DNA of 64,000 bases from Mycobacterium neglectum (lineage in GTDB: Bacteria; Actinomycetota; Actinomycetes; Mycobacteriales; Mycobacteriaceae). The notes beneath the pieces are model-generated. The model saw only the letters and a list, made by a program, of their open reading frames with translations. It did no database searches and had not been told where the DNA came from. The stretch is from contig NZ_NVQE01000012.1 of NCBI RefSeq assembly GCF_002591975.1, positions 83,590-147,589 of the forward strand. The letters run 5' to 3'. The position numbers and the translations under genes were made by a program. This document shows positions 1 through 6,735 of this stretch, one piece after another; the first letter of the stretch is position 1, and every line of letters starts with the position of its first letter.

Positions 1-105
1 GGGCTTTTCGCATTGCTAACCACCGACACGAGCGCGCCCAGTGCTCGTGCGGCACTTATGGACCGATACGTGAAGACGATCGTTTCAGGAATGGAGTCAC
101 GATGA
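1..105 (+). CDS. C-terminal end of a TetR-like regulator (partial)
   Basis: An open frame enters from the left edge and ends at the TGA at 103-105, giving about 34 residues that finish in VKTIVSGMESR. The TGA overlaps the ATG of the next gene (ATGA), so the two are translationally coupled. The helical end with a DRYVKTIVSG segment resembles the ligand-domain end of TetR-family repressors, but too little is present to be sure of the family. The overlap suggests the regulator and the ferritin-like protein share an mRNA. Confidence 0.5.
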   Translation, partial: GLFALLTTDTSAPSARAALMDRYVKTIVSGMESR

Positions 106-926
106 ACGACACCGGCATCGAGGGTTACCGCGTCTTTCTGGAGCGCCGCGATGGTGAAGCCGACCTTCTGAACAGACGATTGGAGCGCCGTGAGGATTTC
201 TTCGGTGATCTGGAGTCCAACCCCGTGCGGTCGGCCCATCCGGCAGACCGCGAGACCTTCGCGCGAAATCTGCGCCGACGTGTACCCGAGCCGGGTGTGG
301 ACCGAAAGATGCTCTTTCTCTTGGCCACCGCCAAACTGAATCAGGCCGAGCGGTTTGGCGTCGGCCTCGGCGAGACCTACGGACTCAACAGCGGCGAGAA
401 CCTGCCGCCCGAGCGGGTTTATCTCGAACTGGAGGAGCACTACCACACCCGGTTGCTGGCGTATGTGCTCGATATCTTCGGTCTGCCGTTCCAGGTGGTG
501 GCGCCGCCATTCGTGTTGCGGCAGTTCGTGAAGATCGGTGTGTTTCTCCCTGAGCGCCTGGGCTTCTTGTTCGTGGGTGCGGCGGAGATGGCGGGCTGCG
601 TCATGTTTGACGAGTTGCGCCGGGTCGGCATCGAGCTGTTCGCAGACGAACCCGAAGTCGCCGCGCGTATCGAGCGGCTCTACAGCGAGATCCTCACCGA
701 CGAAGTCGGCCACGTCGGCTACTGCGCTGCACGCTGCAGCCCGACCGAGCGCGCCCTGATGCGACGGCTCTACCCACGCATCGCCCGCCTATTCGCGCGC
801 CAAACCTTCGAGATCAGCCTTCTCACCGATCGCGAGCGGCTTCACGCGCGTCTTGATCGACCGTTCGACGTCGAGGAGCTCACCGCCGGCCTGCCCAACG
901 AGACGTTCCTTGCCGCCCATCCCTGA
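102..926 (+). CDS. Ferritin-like diiron domain protein
   Basis: This 274-residue, mostly helical protein carries the spaced ligands of a four-helix ferritin-like diiron site: E83, E112-x2-H115, E162 and E201-x2-H204. The E...ExxH...E...ExxH order is that of ferritin-like oxidases and hydroxylases. I do not recognise the specific subfamily or substrate. The start at 102 overlaps the stop of the upstream reading frame, so it is probably the second gene of an operon whose first gene is a TetR-like regulator. It ends 2 bp from the convergent OsmC gene. A metal-storage or oxygenase role is inference; the metal-site pattern is what the sequence shows. Confidence 0.6.
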   Translation: MNDTGIEGYRVFLERRDGEADLLNRRLERREDFFGDLESNPVRSAHPADRETFARNLRRRVPEPGVDRKMLFLLATAKLNQAERFGVGLGETYGLNSGENLPPERVYLELEEHYHTRLLAYVLDIFGLPFQVVAPPFVLRQFVKIGVFLPERLGFLFVGAAEMAGCVMFDELRRVGIELFADEPEVAARIERLYSEILTDEVGHVGYCAARCSPTERALMRRLYPRIARLFARQTFEISLLTDRERLHARLDRPFDVEELTAGLPNETFLAAHP

Positions 927-928
927 TC

Positions 929-1390
929 TCACCGCAGGGTGGTGGCGATGTGAATCTCCGACGTCAAGGTCTGATGAATAGGACAGCGCCCGGCGATCAG
1001 CAATAACCGTTGCCGTTGAGTGTCGTCGAGGTCGCCGATCAGCTCTATGTCGAGATCGATGTGATCGATCAATCCGATGCGGGTTTCGCAGTCCGCACAA
1101 TCTTCTGCGTGAATACGTGAGTGCTGCAACGTGACTCGAACCTGATCTAAGGGCCAGTCCTTGCGCCCGGCGTACATCCGTACCGTCATGCAGGTACAGG
1201 CGCCGAGCGCCCCGAGCAGCAGGTCGTACGGCGTCGGTCCCGCATCGTCGCCCGTCGGCCGGGGCTCGTCGGCAAGCAATTCATGGTCCCCGATGGTGAT
1301 CCGCTGGGTGAACGTTCCCGTGCCCGTCCCGGCTACGACGACGGTGCCTTCTGACGAGTCCGCGTCGACTGCAGTCTGCGGTGTTGTCAT
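929..1390 (-). CDS. OsmC family peroxidase-like protein
   Basis: The 153-residue product has the OsmC/Ohr fold pattern. A GxTPYDLLLGALGAC segment (C65) is followed by the helix MTVRMYA, and a second conserved cysteine lies in GRCPIH (C136). In this family the cysteine pair reduces organic or fatty-acid hydroperoxides. Extra cysteines C67, C98 and C101 are present. The start at 1390 is chosen because GGAGG lies just upstream; the open frame extends further but the extension has no family-like sequence. The gene is divergent from the flavin monooxygenase at 1488, so the roughly 100 bp between them probably holds both promoters. Confidence 0.85.
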   Translation of the reverse strand: MTTPQTAVDADSSEGTVVVAGTGTGTFTQRITIGDHELLADEPRPTGDDAGPTPYDLLLGALGACTCMTVRMYAGRKDWPLDQVRVTLQHSRIHAEDCADCETRIGLIDHIDLDIELIGDLDDTQRQRLLLIAGRCPIHQTLTSEIHIATTLR

Positions 1391-1487
1391 GCCGACCTCC
1401 TTGAGGATTCGAGCGCCGCATCGGCCGCCGCGCCGCGCCGCAGCGGAAGTTAATCGACAAATGCGACGCCAGGTCCAGAATGAGCGG

Positions 1488-2645
1488 ATGCGATTCGGAA
1501 ACTTCATGGCTCCCTTCCACCCAACCGGACAGAATCCGACGCTCGCCATCGAGCGAGACCTCAAACTGATCGCGGCGATGGACGAGCTCGGATTCCACGA
1601 GGCGTGGATCGGCGAGCACCATTCCGCCGGGTTCGAGATCATCGCGTCACCGGAGGTGTTCATCGCCGTCGCCGCAGAGCGAACCAAGCACATCAAACTC
1701 GGCACCGGGGTCAGCTCGTTGCCCTACCACAACCCCTTGATGCTCGCCGATCGCATGGTGCTGCTCGACCACCTCACGCGGGGCCGGGTCATGCTGGGCT
1801 GCGGGCCAGGTCAGCTCACGTCGGACGCCCACATGCTGGGGATCCCGGCGGATGAGCAGCGACCGCGTATGGAACAGAGTCTCGACGCGATCATGCGGCT
1901 ACTTCGTGGGGAAACCGTCACCATGGACACCGCCGGATTCACCCTGCAGGACGCGCGGCTTCAGCTGAAGCCGTACAGCGACCCCTGCTTCGATGTCGCT
2001 GTTGCGGCGTCGTTCTCCCCCACCGGTCCACGAGGCGCGGGTAAGCACGGCATCGGCATGTTGTCGATCGCGGCGACCGCGAAGCAAGGAATGGATCTCC
2101 TCGCCCACCACTGGTCGACGTGGCAGGAGGTCGCCGCAGACCACGGCCATATCGCCGACCGCTCCAAGTGGCGCCTCGTCGGCCCGATGCACCTTGCCGA
2201 GACTCGCGAGCAGGCCGAGCGCGACGTCGAATACGGCATCGCGGAGTTCTCGCGCTATTTCAGTCACATCCTGCCTGCGGGGCCGGTCCAGGGCGATACC
2301 GCCGCCGAGATCATCGCCAACAACCACGAGTCGGGATTCGCGGTGATCGGGACGCCGGCCGACGCGGTGGCCAAGATCGAGGAGCTGGTAGAGGCGAGCA
2401 ATGGCGGCTTTGGTGCGTTCCTGCTGTTCGACCACGACTGGGCCCCGCCTGCCGCGAAGCTCAAGAGCTACGAACTCTTCGCGCAGTACGTGATTCCCCA
2501 TTTCACCGGCCAGCTTGCGGGGCCGGCCGCCTCGGCCGACTGGGTGATTGGAAGCGGGACCGAGTTTGTCGACCGTGCGTCGCACGCGATCGGCAAGGCG
2601 ATCGAGGACCACGCAGCGGAGCGAGCGGCGCGCCCTGCCACCTAG
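1488..2645 (+). CDS. LLM class flavin-dependent oxidoreductase
   Basis: The 385-residue protein is a luciferase-like (bacterial luciferase/F420-reductase fold) monooxygenase. It opens with MRFGNFMAPFHP, has WIGEHHSAG near the first barrel strands, LGTGVSSLPYHNP and a GRVMLGCGPGQ loop, all typical of alkanal-monooxygenase-like TIM barrels using FMNH2 or F420H2. The open frame continues about 110 residues upstream, but that part is antisense to the OsmC gene and lacks family similarity. I therefore place the start at 1488, where family members normally begin; an ATG at 1461 in frame is the alternative. The substrate cannot be read from sequence. Confidence 0.85.
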   Translation: MRFGNFMAPFHPTGQNPTLAIERDLKLIAAMDELGFHEAWIGEHHSAGFEIIASPEVFIAVAAERTKHIKLGTGVSSLPYHNPLMLADRMVLLDHLTRGRVMLGCGPGQLTSDAHMLGIPADEQRPRMEQSLDAIMRLLRGETVTMDTAGFTLQDARLQLKPYSDPCFDVAVAASFSPTGPRGAGKHGIGMLSIAATAKQGMDLLAHHWSTWQEVAADHGHIADRSKWRLVGPMHLAETREQAERDVEYGIAEFSRYFSHILPAGPVQGDTAAEIIANNHESGFAVIGTPADAVAKIEELVEASNGGFGAFLLFDHDWAPPAAKLKSYELFAQYVIPHFTGQLAGPAASADWVIGSGTEFVDRASHAIGKAIEDHAAERAARPAT

Positions 2646-3177
2646 ATCAATGACGTTGGCTGTGAACACTTTTCAATTGGCGTGTCGTCAGCTTTCAGCT
2701 TGCGCCATTCAGACAATTCACAGCAATGCGTCAGGCCACTCCGGGCCGTAAGCCGCCAAACGCGTCGAGCACCGCTGCGTGACGCGCCGCGAGTGTCATC
2801 GACGTCATGGCGTACGCGATAGGCGGCATCCGCTCCCACTGCTTTGCCCACTGCCGGCGACCGGCGTCGGAGTAGGCGGCACAGCACACACGTCCCCGCG
2901 TTCACCGGGGCCACCGCTCAGAAGTTCATTGCCGCTCCAGCAACGCTGCAGTACGCCGGGCAGCAGATCCGGCGCCATAGCGTGGCGAAGCTCACCGACA
3001 CGCGTGAGAACGTAGCTCCCCACCACGGATGACTCTGGTGTAAATTCGCCCTCGGTCGCTTCGTGATTTGGCAAGTATCCCGCTTTAGCTGCGCATTCTT
3101 CGCATTTCGGACATCTGGGCCAGCCTCGGACCCCTCCGCGAACTGCCCCCTGATTAGTGCACCGAATCCCTTGTGTA
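2646..3177. other. Gene-poor stretch with a possible decayed reading frame
   Basis: About 530 bp hold no convincing gene. On the minus strand, 2889 to 2731 encodes about 52 residues (including QWAKQWERMPPIAYAMTSM and ending FGGLRPGVA) with mycobacterial third-position GC. The frame is closed by a stop just upstream, so this looks like the tail of a decayed gene rather than an intact one. The rest shows no motif or consistent codon bias. The 3' part leads into the iron-box promoter of the next gene. Confidence 0.3.
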
Positions 3178-3196
3178 TAAGGTTAGCCTCAGCTAA
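3178..3196 (+). promoter_or_regulatory. IdeR/DtxR iron box
   Basis: TAAGGTTAGCCTCAGCTAA matches the mycobacterial IdeR consensus TWAGGTWAGSCTWACCTWA at 17 of 19 positions. It lies 47 bp upstream of the GTG start of the GjpA-like gene, a normal place for iron-dependent repression. The match is seen directly. Control by IdeR is inferred from established IdeR biology, and the idea that the gene is induced in iron starvation follows from that. Confidence 0.75.
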
Positions 3197-3242
3197 TCTT
3201 CAGCTGCCATTTGGCAAATACACAGGCTCAACAGGAGACAAC

Positions 3243-4718
3243 GTGCAACTCGCAGTTCATGCCGACTCGCCGGTTTACGATTTCTCGCCCAGCCACTCAC
3301 CTTCGAATCGTCGCAGCACCAAGTTCATGGTTGCTGGCGTCGCGATGGCGAGTGCGGGCGTGATCGCCGTCAGCCCGGTAACCCCCCCGATGCCGAATAT
3401 CCAGGACGTCCAGGAGCGCGTGTCGCAAGCGGTGGTCCAGCTCACGGCGACGGCCAACCCGCTCGTTGTGTGGCAGCAGACCATCGCCACCTCGTTGACC
3501 AATCTGCAGGCCCTGGCCACCGGGTCCCAGGGCGCCTTCGGTGCGTTGGGGCAGCAATTGGCCACTGGCGCGATCTTCCAGGAGATCGCTAACGTCCTGG
3601 TGCTCAACACGCTCAATCCGGGCCCGCTGCTGGATCAGATCCTCAACTTCCATACGCGCTTTGGTCCCACCATCGAGTTGGCCTTGAACGACACCTTCAC
3701 GCGGCTTGGTGACGCGGCGGAGCAACTGCCGGGCGTGCTGCAGGAATCGCTGACGTACTTGTCGCAGGGCCAGTTCGTCGAGGCATTCTCGAAGATCAAC
3801 GGCTGGTTCGTGCTCAGGGTGCTGGGCGGTATTCGCCCGCTGATCCCGATCCTGTCCATCCCCGCTCAGTTCGTGGGGGGACTGCCGGGGGTCGACAGGC
3901 TGGACAACCTGCTCGATGTCGTGTCCGAGTTTGCCCTCACCAAGGCCATTTTCGAACCATTCGTCGGCGCAGCCCTGCAAACAGCGGAGATTTTCGACGC
4001 CGCGCGGATCGCTTTGACGGCCGGTGACTTCGGAACCGCGGTCAGCGAGCTGGTGAACCTGCCAGCCAGGGTGGCAGACGCTCTCCTCAACGGGATCACG
4101 CCGGCCGGCACCACCACTCAGTGGCAGGGTCTGATCCGGGGCGGCCTTGGTACCTACCTCATGGTCACGCTGCCCAATCAGATCGCAGCAGCGTTGACGC
4201 CTCCGGCCCCGGTCGTGAACAACGCTCTCGCCGAGGGCGGGCCGAACGCTTTCAGCTTCGGCGGCGACACCTTCACGATCAGCACCGGCCCCGAGGGCGG
4301 CGGCTCCGTTGGGGGCATCGACGACCAAGAAGGCGACATCCAAGACCCAGAAGCCAAGGCCGAGGCCGAAGCAGAAGCCGCCGCCGCAGCAGCAGCCGAA
4401 GCAGAAGCCAAGGCCAAGGCCGAAGCAGAAACCGCCGCCGCAGAAGCCGCAGCCAAGGCCGAAGCAGATGCCACAGCAGCAGCCGAAGCAGAAGCCGCAG
4501 CCAAGGCCGAAGCAGAAGCCGCCGCCGCAGAAGCTGCAGCCAAGGCCGAAGCAGAAGCCGCCGCCGCAGAAGCTGCAGCCAAGGCCGAAGCAGATGCCAC
4601 AGCAGCAGCCGAGGCAGAAGCCAAGGCCAAGGCCGAAGCAGAAGCTGCAGCCGAAGATGCTGAGAACGAAGACAACACAGAGAAGGAAGACAAGCCTGCC
4701 GAAGGCGACGACGCCTAG
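3243..4718 (+). CDS. GjpA-like exported protein with A/E/K-rich tail
   Basis: The 491-residue product has a hydrophobic export segment at about residues 28-46 (FMVAGVAMASAGVIAVSP), then PPMPNIQDVQ. This arrangement is seen in mycobacterial proteins annotated as PE-like or 'outer membrane porin GjpA'. Residues 50-350 are alanine/leucine-rich helices. From residue about 370 a low-complexity Ala/Glu/Lys tail runs to an acidic C-terminus. The GTG at 3243 is chosen because GGAGA precedes it and it puts the export segment near the N-terminus; the frame is open back to 3063 but the extension crosses the iron box. The IdeR box suggests iron-regulated expression. Porin function is a database-style name, not something the sequence proves. 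Confidence 0.7.
   Translation: MQLAVHADSPVYDFSPSHSPSNRRSTKFMVAGVAMASAGVIAVSPVTPPMPNIQDVQERVSQAVVQLTATANPLVVWQQTIATSLTNLQALATGSQGAFGALGQQLATGAIFQEIANVLVLNTLNPGPLLDQILNFHTRFGPTIELALNDTFTRLGDAAEQLPGVLQESLTYLSQGQFVEAFSKINGWFVLRVLGGIRPLIPILSIPAQFVGGLPGVDRLDNLLDVVSEFALTKAIFEPFVGAALQTAEIFDAARIALTAGDFGTAVSELVNLPARVADALLNGITPAGTTTQWQGLIRGGLGTYLMVTLPNQIAAALTPPAPVVNNALAEGGPNAFSFGGDTFTISTGPEGGGSVGGIDDQEGDIQDPEAKAEAEAEAAAAAAAEAEAKAKAEAETAAAEAAAKAEADATAAAEAEAAAKAEAEAAAAEAAAKAEAEAAAAEAAAKAEADATAAAEAEAKAKAEAEAAAEDAENEDNTEKEDKPAEGDDA
4353..4655 (+). repeat. Low-complexity A/E/K coding repeat
   Basis: About 100 codons encode almost only Ala, Glu and Lys, with a few Asp and Thr. Within it a 39-bp unit (13 residues, KAEAEAAAAEAAA) is repeated in tandem at 4500-4538 and 4539-4577, and a variant unit with ADATA occurs twice. 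The composition predicts a long charged helix. Repeats of this kind expand and contract by slippage, so length variation between strains is expected. Long open frames antisense to it are artefacts of the composition. Confidence 0.85.
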
Positions 4719-4732
4719 GCACATGCGAAATG

Positions 4733-4766
4733 ACGGCCCCCTCGGCAACGAGGGGGCCGTTTTCGT
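4733..4766 (+). terminator. Rho-independent terminator
   Basis: A perfect 12-bp stem (ACGGCCCCCTCG paired with its complement) closed by a GCAA tetraloop at 4745-4748 is followed by TTTTCGTT. It sits 14 bp after the stop codon of the GjpA-like gene and should end that single-gene transcript. Confidence 0.9.
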
Positions 4767-5081
4767 TGTGCGGCGAGGGCCGGGACCGGCACAGCCTCAT
4801 GACTTTTCGCATGCGGCACCGCCGCACTCGCCGTGCTGCTAGCCGGCGACCACGGGTCGAGGATCACCGGCCAGACGACTGGTGAACGGCGGGCACTCCT
4901 TCGCGGTCTCGTGGGAGCGAGTGCTTTTTCGCAGGTCACGTGCCGCACGCCGGCTCGGATCGGCAGCGGTTCTTGGGATCGGTAGGCCCGGCGACTCTAT
5001 GTACTCATCGCCATGACCGGCGCCGCCCAGGTGGCGCCATGACTCGCAGGAACAACGGCACCGACACGAAAGGAGCCAGCC
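4767..5081. other. Intergenic region without a recognisable gene
   Basis: Some 315 bp between the terminator and the phosphatidyltransferase gene. Short open frames exist on both strands, but none has family similarity, a good ribosome site and steady codon bias together. The 3' end carries AAAGGAG at about 5069-5075, the ribosome site of the next gene. I see no clear operator or repeat. Confidence 0.4.
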
Positions 5082-5813
5082 GTGAACACGCACGCCACCA
5101 GCCACATCCCCGCCCAGCCGACGATGCCCCGGGCAGCGCGCTCGACTGGCCTCTACGCACTTAAGCCGTGGTTCACCGGGCGCTTGACCTTCGCCGTCAA
5201 CGCTGCAGTGGCTCGGAACATATCTCCGGACGCCTTCACCGCCGCAGGTGTTGTCGCAGCCGGTGCAGCGGGTGTCGCAGTCGCGTTCGGCTACTGGTCG
5301 CTCGCGGCGGTGTTCATGGTGCTGCGGCTGGCAGGCGCCAACCTCGACGGCGCGGTCGCCCGGGCCCGTGGAGTGAGCCGGCCGTGGGGTTTCGTCGTCA
5401 ACGAGATCGGTGACCGCACATCGGATCTGCTGGCCTTCGCAGGTTTGACGGTGTGGGCCGCCCAGCAGCACGGTCCCGGTCTGAACTGGCTGTCATGGCC
5501 GGTGCTTCTGGTATCGGTGGCCGCCCTTGCCGCGACACTCCCGACCTTCGCATCGCTGGCCGCCGCCGGCGCAGGTGCTGCCCGCCGCAACGGCGGCCCG
5601 CTCGGCAAGACCGAACGATGCCTAATCGTGGTGCTCGCCAACGCGTTTCCCGTGGTGATGCCTTTCTTGATGGGACTGCTGGCGATCGGTTCACTGATCA
5701 CCACGGTGCTGCGCTTGCGGGCAGCACACCGCGAGTTGAGGACGCAGCCAACGGACGAACCGATCGCCGGCGTCGCACCGTTTGCGCGCATTTCCCGCGC
5801 CGAGGCCGCCTGA
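5082..5813 (+). CDS. CDP-alcohol phosphatidyltransferase family protein, atypical site
   Basis: The 243-residue membrane protein belongs to the family that joins CDP-linked lipids to alcohols to make phospholipids. The signature D-x2-DG-x2-AR-x8-G-x3-D-x3-D is recognisable at residues 86-111 as A86-x2-D89-G90-x2-A93-R94-x8-G103-x3-N107-x3-D111. Thus the first and third metal-binding aspartates are Ala and Asn. About six hydrophobic helices are visible. The GTG start has a good ribosome site. It is followed after 1 bp by a CdsA-like gene that would make the CDP-lipid donor. Altered metal use, a different substrate or loss of activity are all possible. Confidence 0.75.
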   Translation: MNTHATSHIPAQPTMPRAARSTGLYALKPWFTGRLTFAVNAAVARNISPDAFTAAGVVAAGAAGVAVAFGYWSLAAVFMVLRLAGANLDGAVARARGVSRPWGFVVNEIGDRTSDLLAFAGLTVWAAQQHGPGLNWLSWPVLLVSVAALAATLPTFASLAAAGAGAARRNGGPLGKTERCLIVVLANAFPVVMPFLMGLLAIGSLITTVLRLRAAHRELRTQPTDEPIAGVAPFARISRAEAA

Positions 5814-5814
5814 T

Positions 5815-6735
5815 ATGGCGATCGTCGATGGAATCATCGATTCGTACCTTCGGTTTGTTCACCTCGATCGCCGGATGCCACTCAACATCGACCTGGGTCC
5901 GCTGCACATCCATCTCTACTCCCGTGCCGTGTTCTTCATGTGGGTCACGGCGGCGATCCTGGCCCTGGCCGGCATCGCGGTGCTTATCTCACGCAAGCCG
6001 GAACTGGTGCAGAAGTGGCGCACCTGGGTGCTGATCGCCCCGGTGGTCGGTTTTCCGATGTGGATCGGCGAAGGCACCACCGCCGTGTTGGCTGCCGCGC
6101 TGGCCATCGTCGCAGTGATCGAGTACGCACGGCTGACGCAATTGGCAAAGGCAGACACCTGGGTGCTCGTGTTGCTGGCCGTGATGTACCCGCTCGCGGC
6201 GTGGCTGCGCCCGTCCTTATTGCACCTCGCGCCCGTCGTTCTGCTGCTGTGCGCGCTGCCGTCGGTCCTCGGCGGCGACATCGAGAACGGTGCCAAGCGA
6301 AGCGTTTTCACCGCCTTCGGGTCGGTGTGGATCTGCTGGTCGCTGTCGCACCTGGTGATGGTGTGGCCGGACTCGTTCCTGTTGTGCTTCGCCGTCGCGG
6401 CCACCGACGTCGCCGCGTGGTGCGGCGGAAAGGGATTGCGCCGCATGGCATGGGCGCGCCGCCCGCTGTCACCGTTGAGCCCCAACAAGACCGTCGGCGG
6501 TTTGGTCGGCGCGATCATCGGGGCATTTGTCATCCTCACCCTGTTGGGCACCATTTCGATCGGTCTGCTGATCGCCGTCTCCATCGGTGGCGTCTTCGGC
6601 GATCTCCTCGAGTCCATGTTGAAGCGGCAGGCCCAGGTCAAGGACGCCGGCGACTGGCTACCGGGCTTCGGCGGCCTGCTCGACCGGATCGATTCGCTAT
6701 TGCTCGTGCTCCCGTTGGCGTACTTCCTAGGATGA
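5815..6735 (+). CDS. Phosphatidate cytidylyltransferase (CdsA-like)
   Basis: The 306-residue protein has about eight membrane helices and ends with the CdsA signature S-x-LKR-x4-KD-x6-PGFGGLLDRIDS (roughly residues 262-289), which binds CTP and metal. The enzyme converts phosphatidic acid and CTP to CDP-diacylglycerol. The canonical PxHGG is PGFGG here. The ATG at 5815 lies one base after the upstream stop, and its own TGA overlaps the ATG of the ABC exporter, so three genes are translated together. This looks like an accessory copy rather than the housekeeping cdsA, which is an inference from its partners. Confidence 0.85.
   Translation: MAIVDGIIDSYLRFVHLDRRMPLNIDLGPLHIHLYSRAVFFMWVTAAILALAGIAVLISRKPELVQKWRTWVLIAPVVGFPMWIGEGTTAVLAAALAIVAVIEYARLTQLAKADTWVLVLLAVMYPLAAWLRPSLLHLAPVVLLLCALPSVLGGDIENGAKRSVFTAFGSVWICWSLSHLVMVWPDSFLLCFAVAATDVAAWCGGKGLRRMAWARRPLSPLSPNKTVGGLVGAIIGAFVILTLLGTISIGLLIAVSIGGVFGDLLESMLKRQAQVKDAGDWLPGFGGLLDRIDSLLLVLPLAYFLG

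Noticed and set aside
3297..4748. Long open frames antisense to the GjpA-like gene, rich in Cys, Gly and Phe
   Set aside because: They are produced by the A/E/K repeat on the coding strand; no ribosome site, and a terminator and iron box support the plus-strand gene.
4839..5471. A 210-residue minus-strand frame over the start of the phosphatidyltransferase gene
   Set aside because: No similarity or ribosome site, and it conflicts with a well-supported plus-strand gene.
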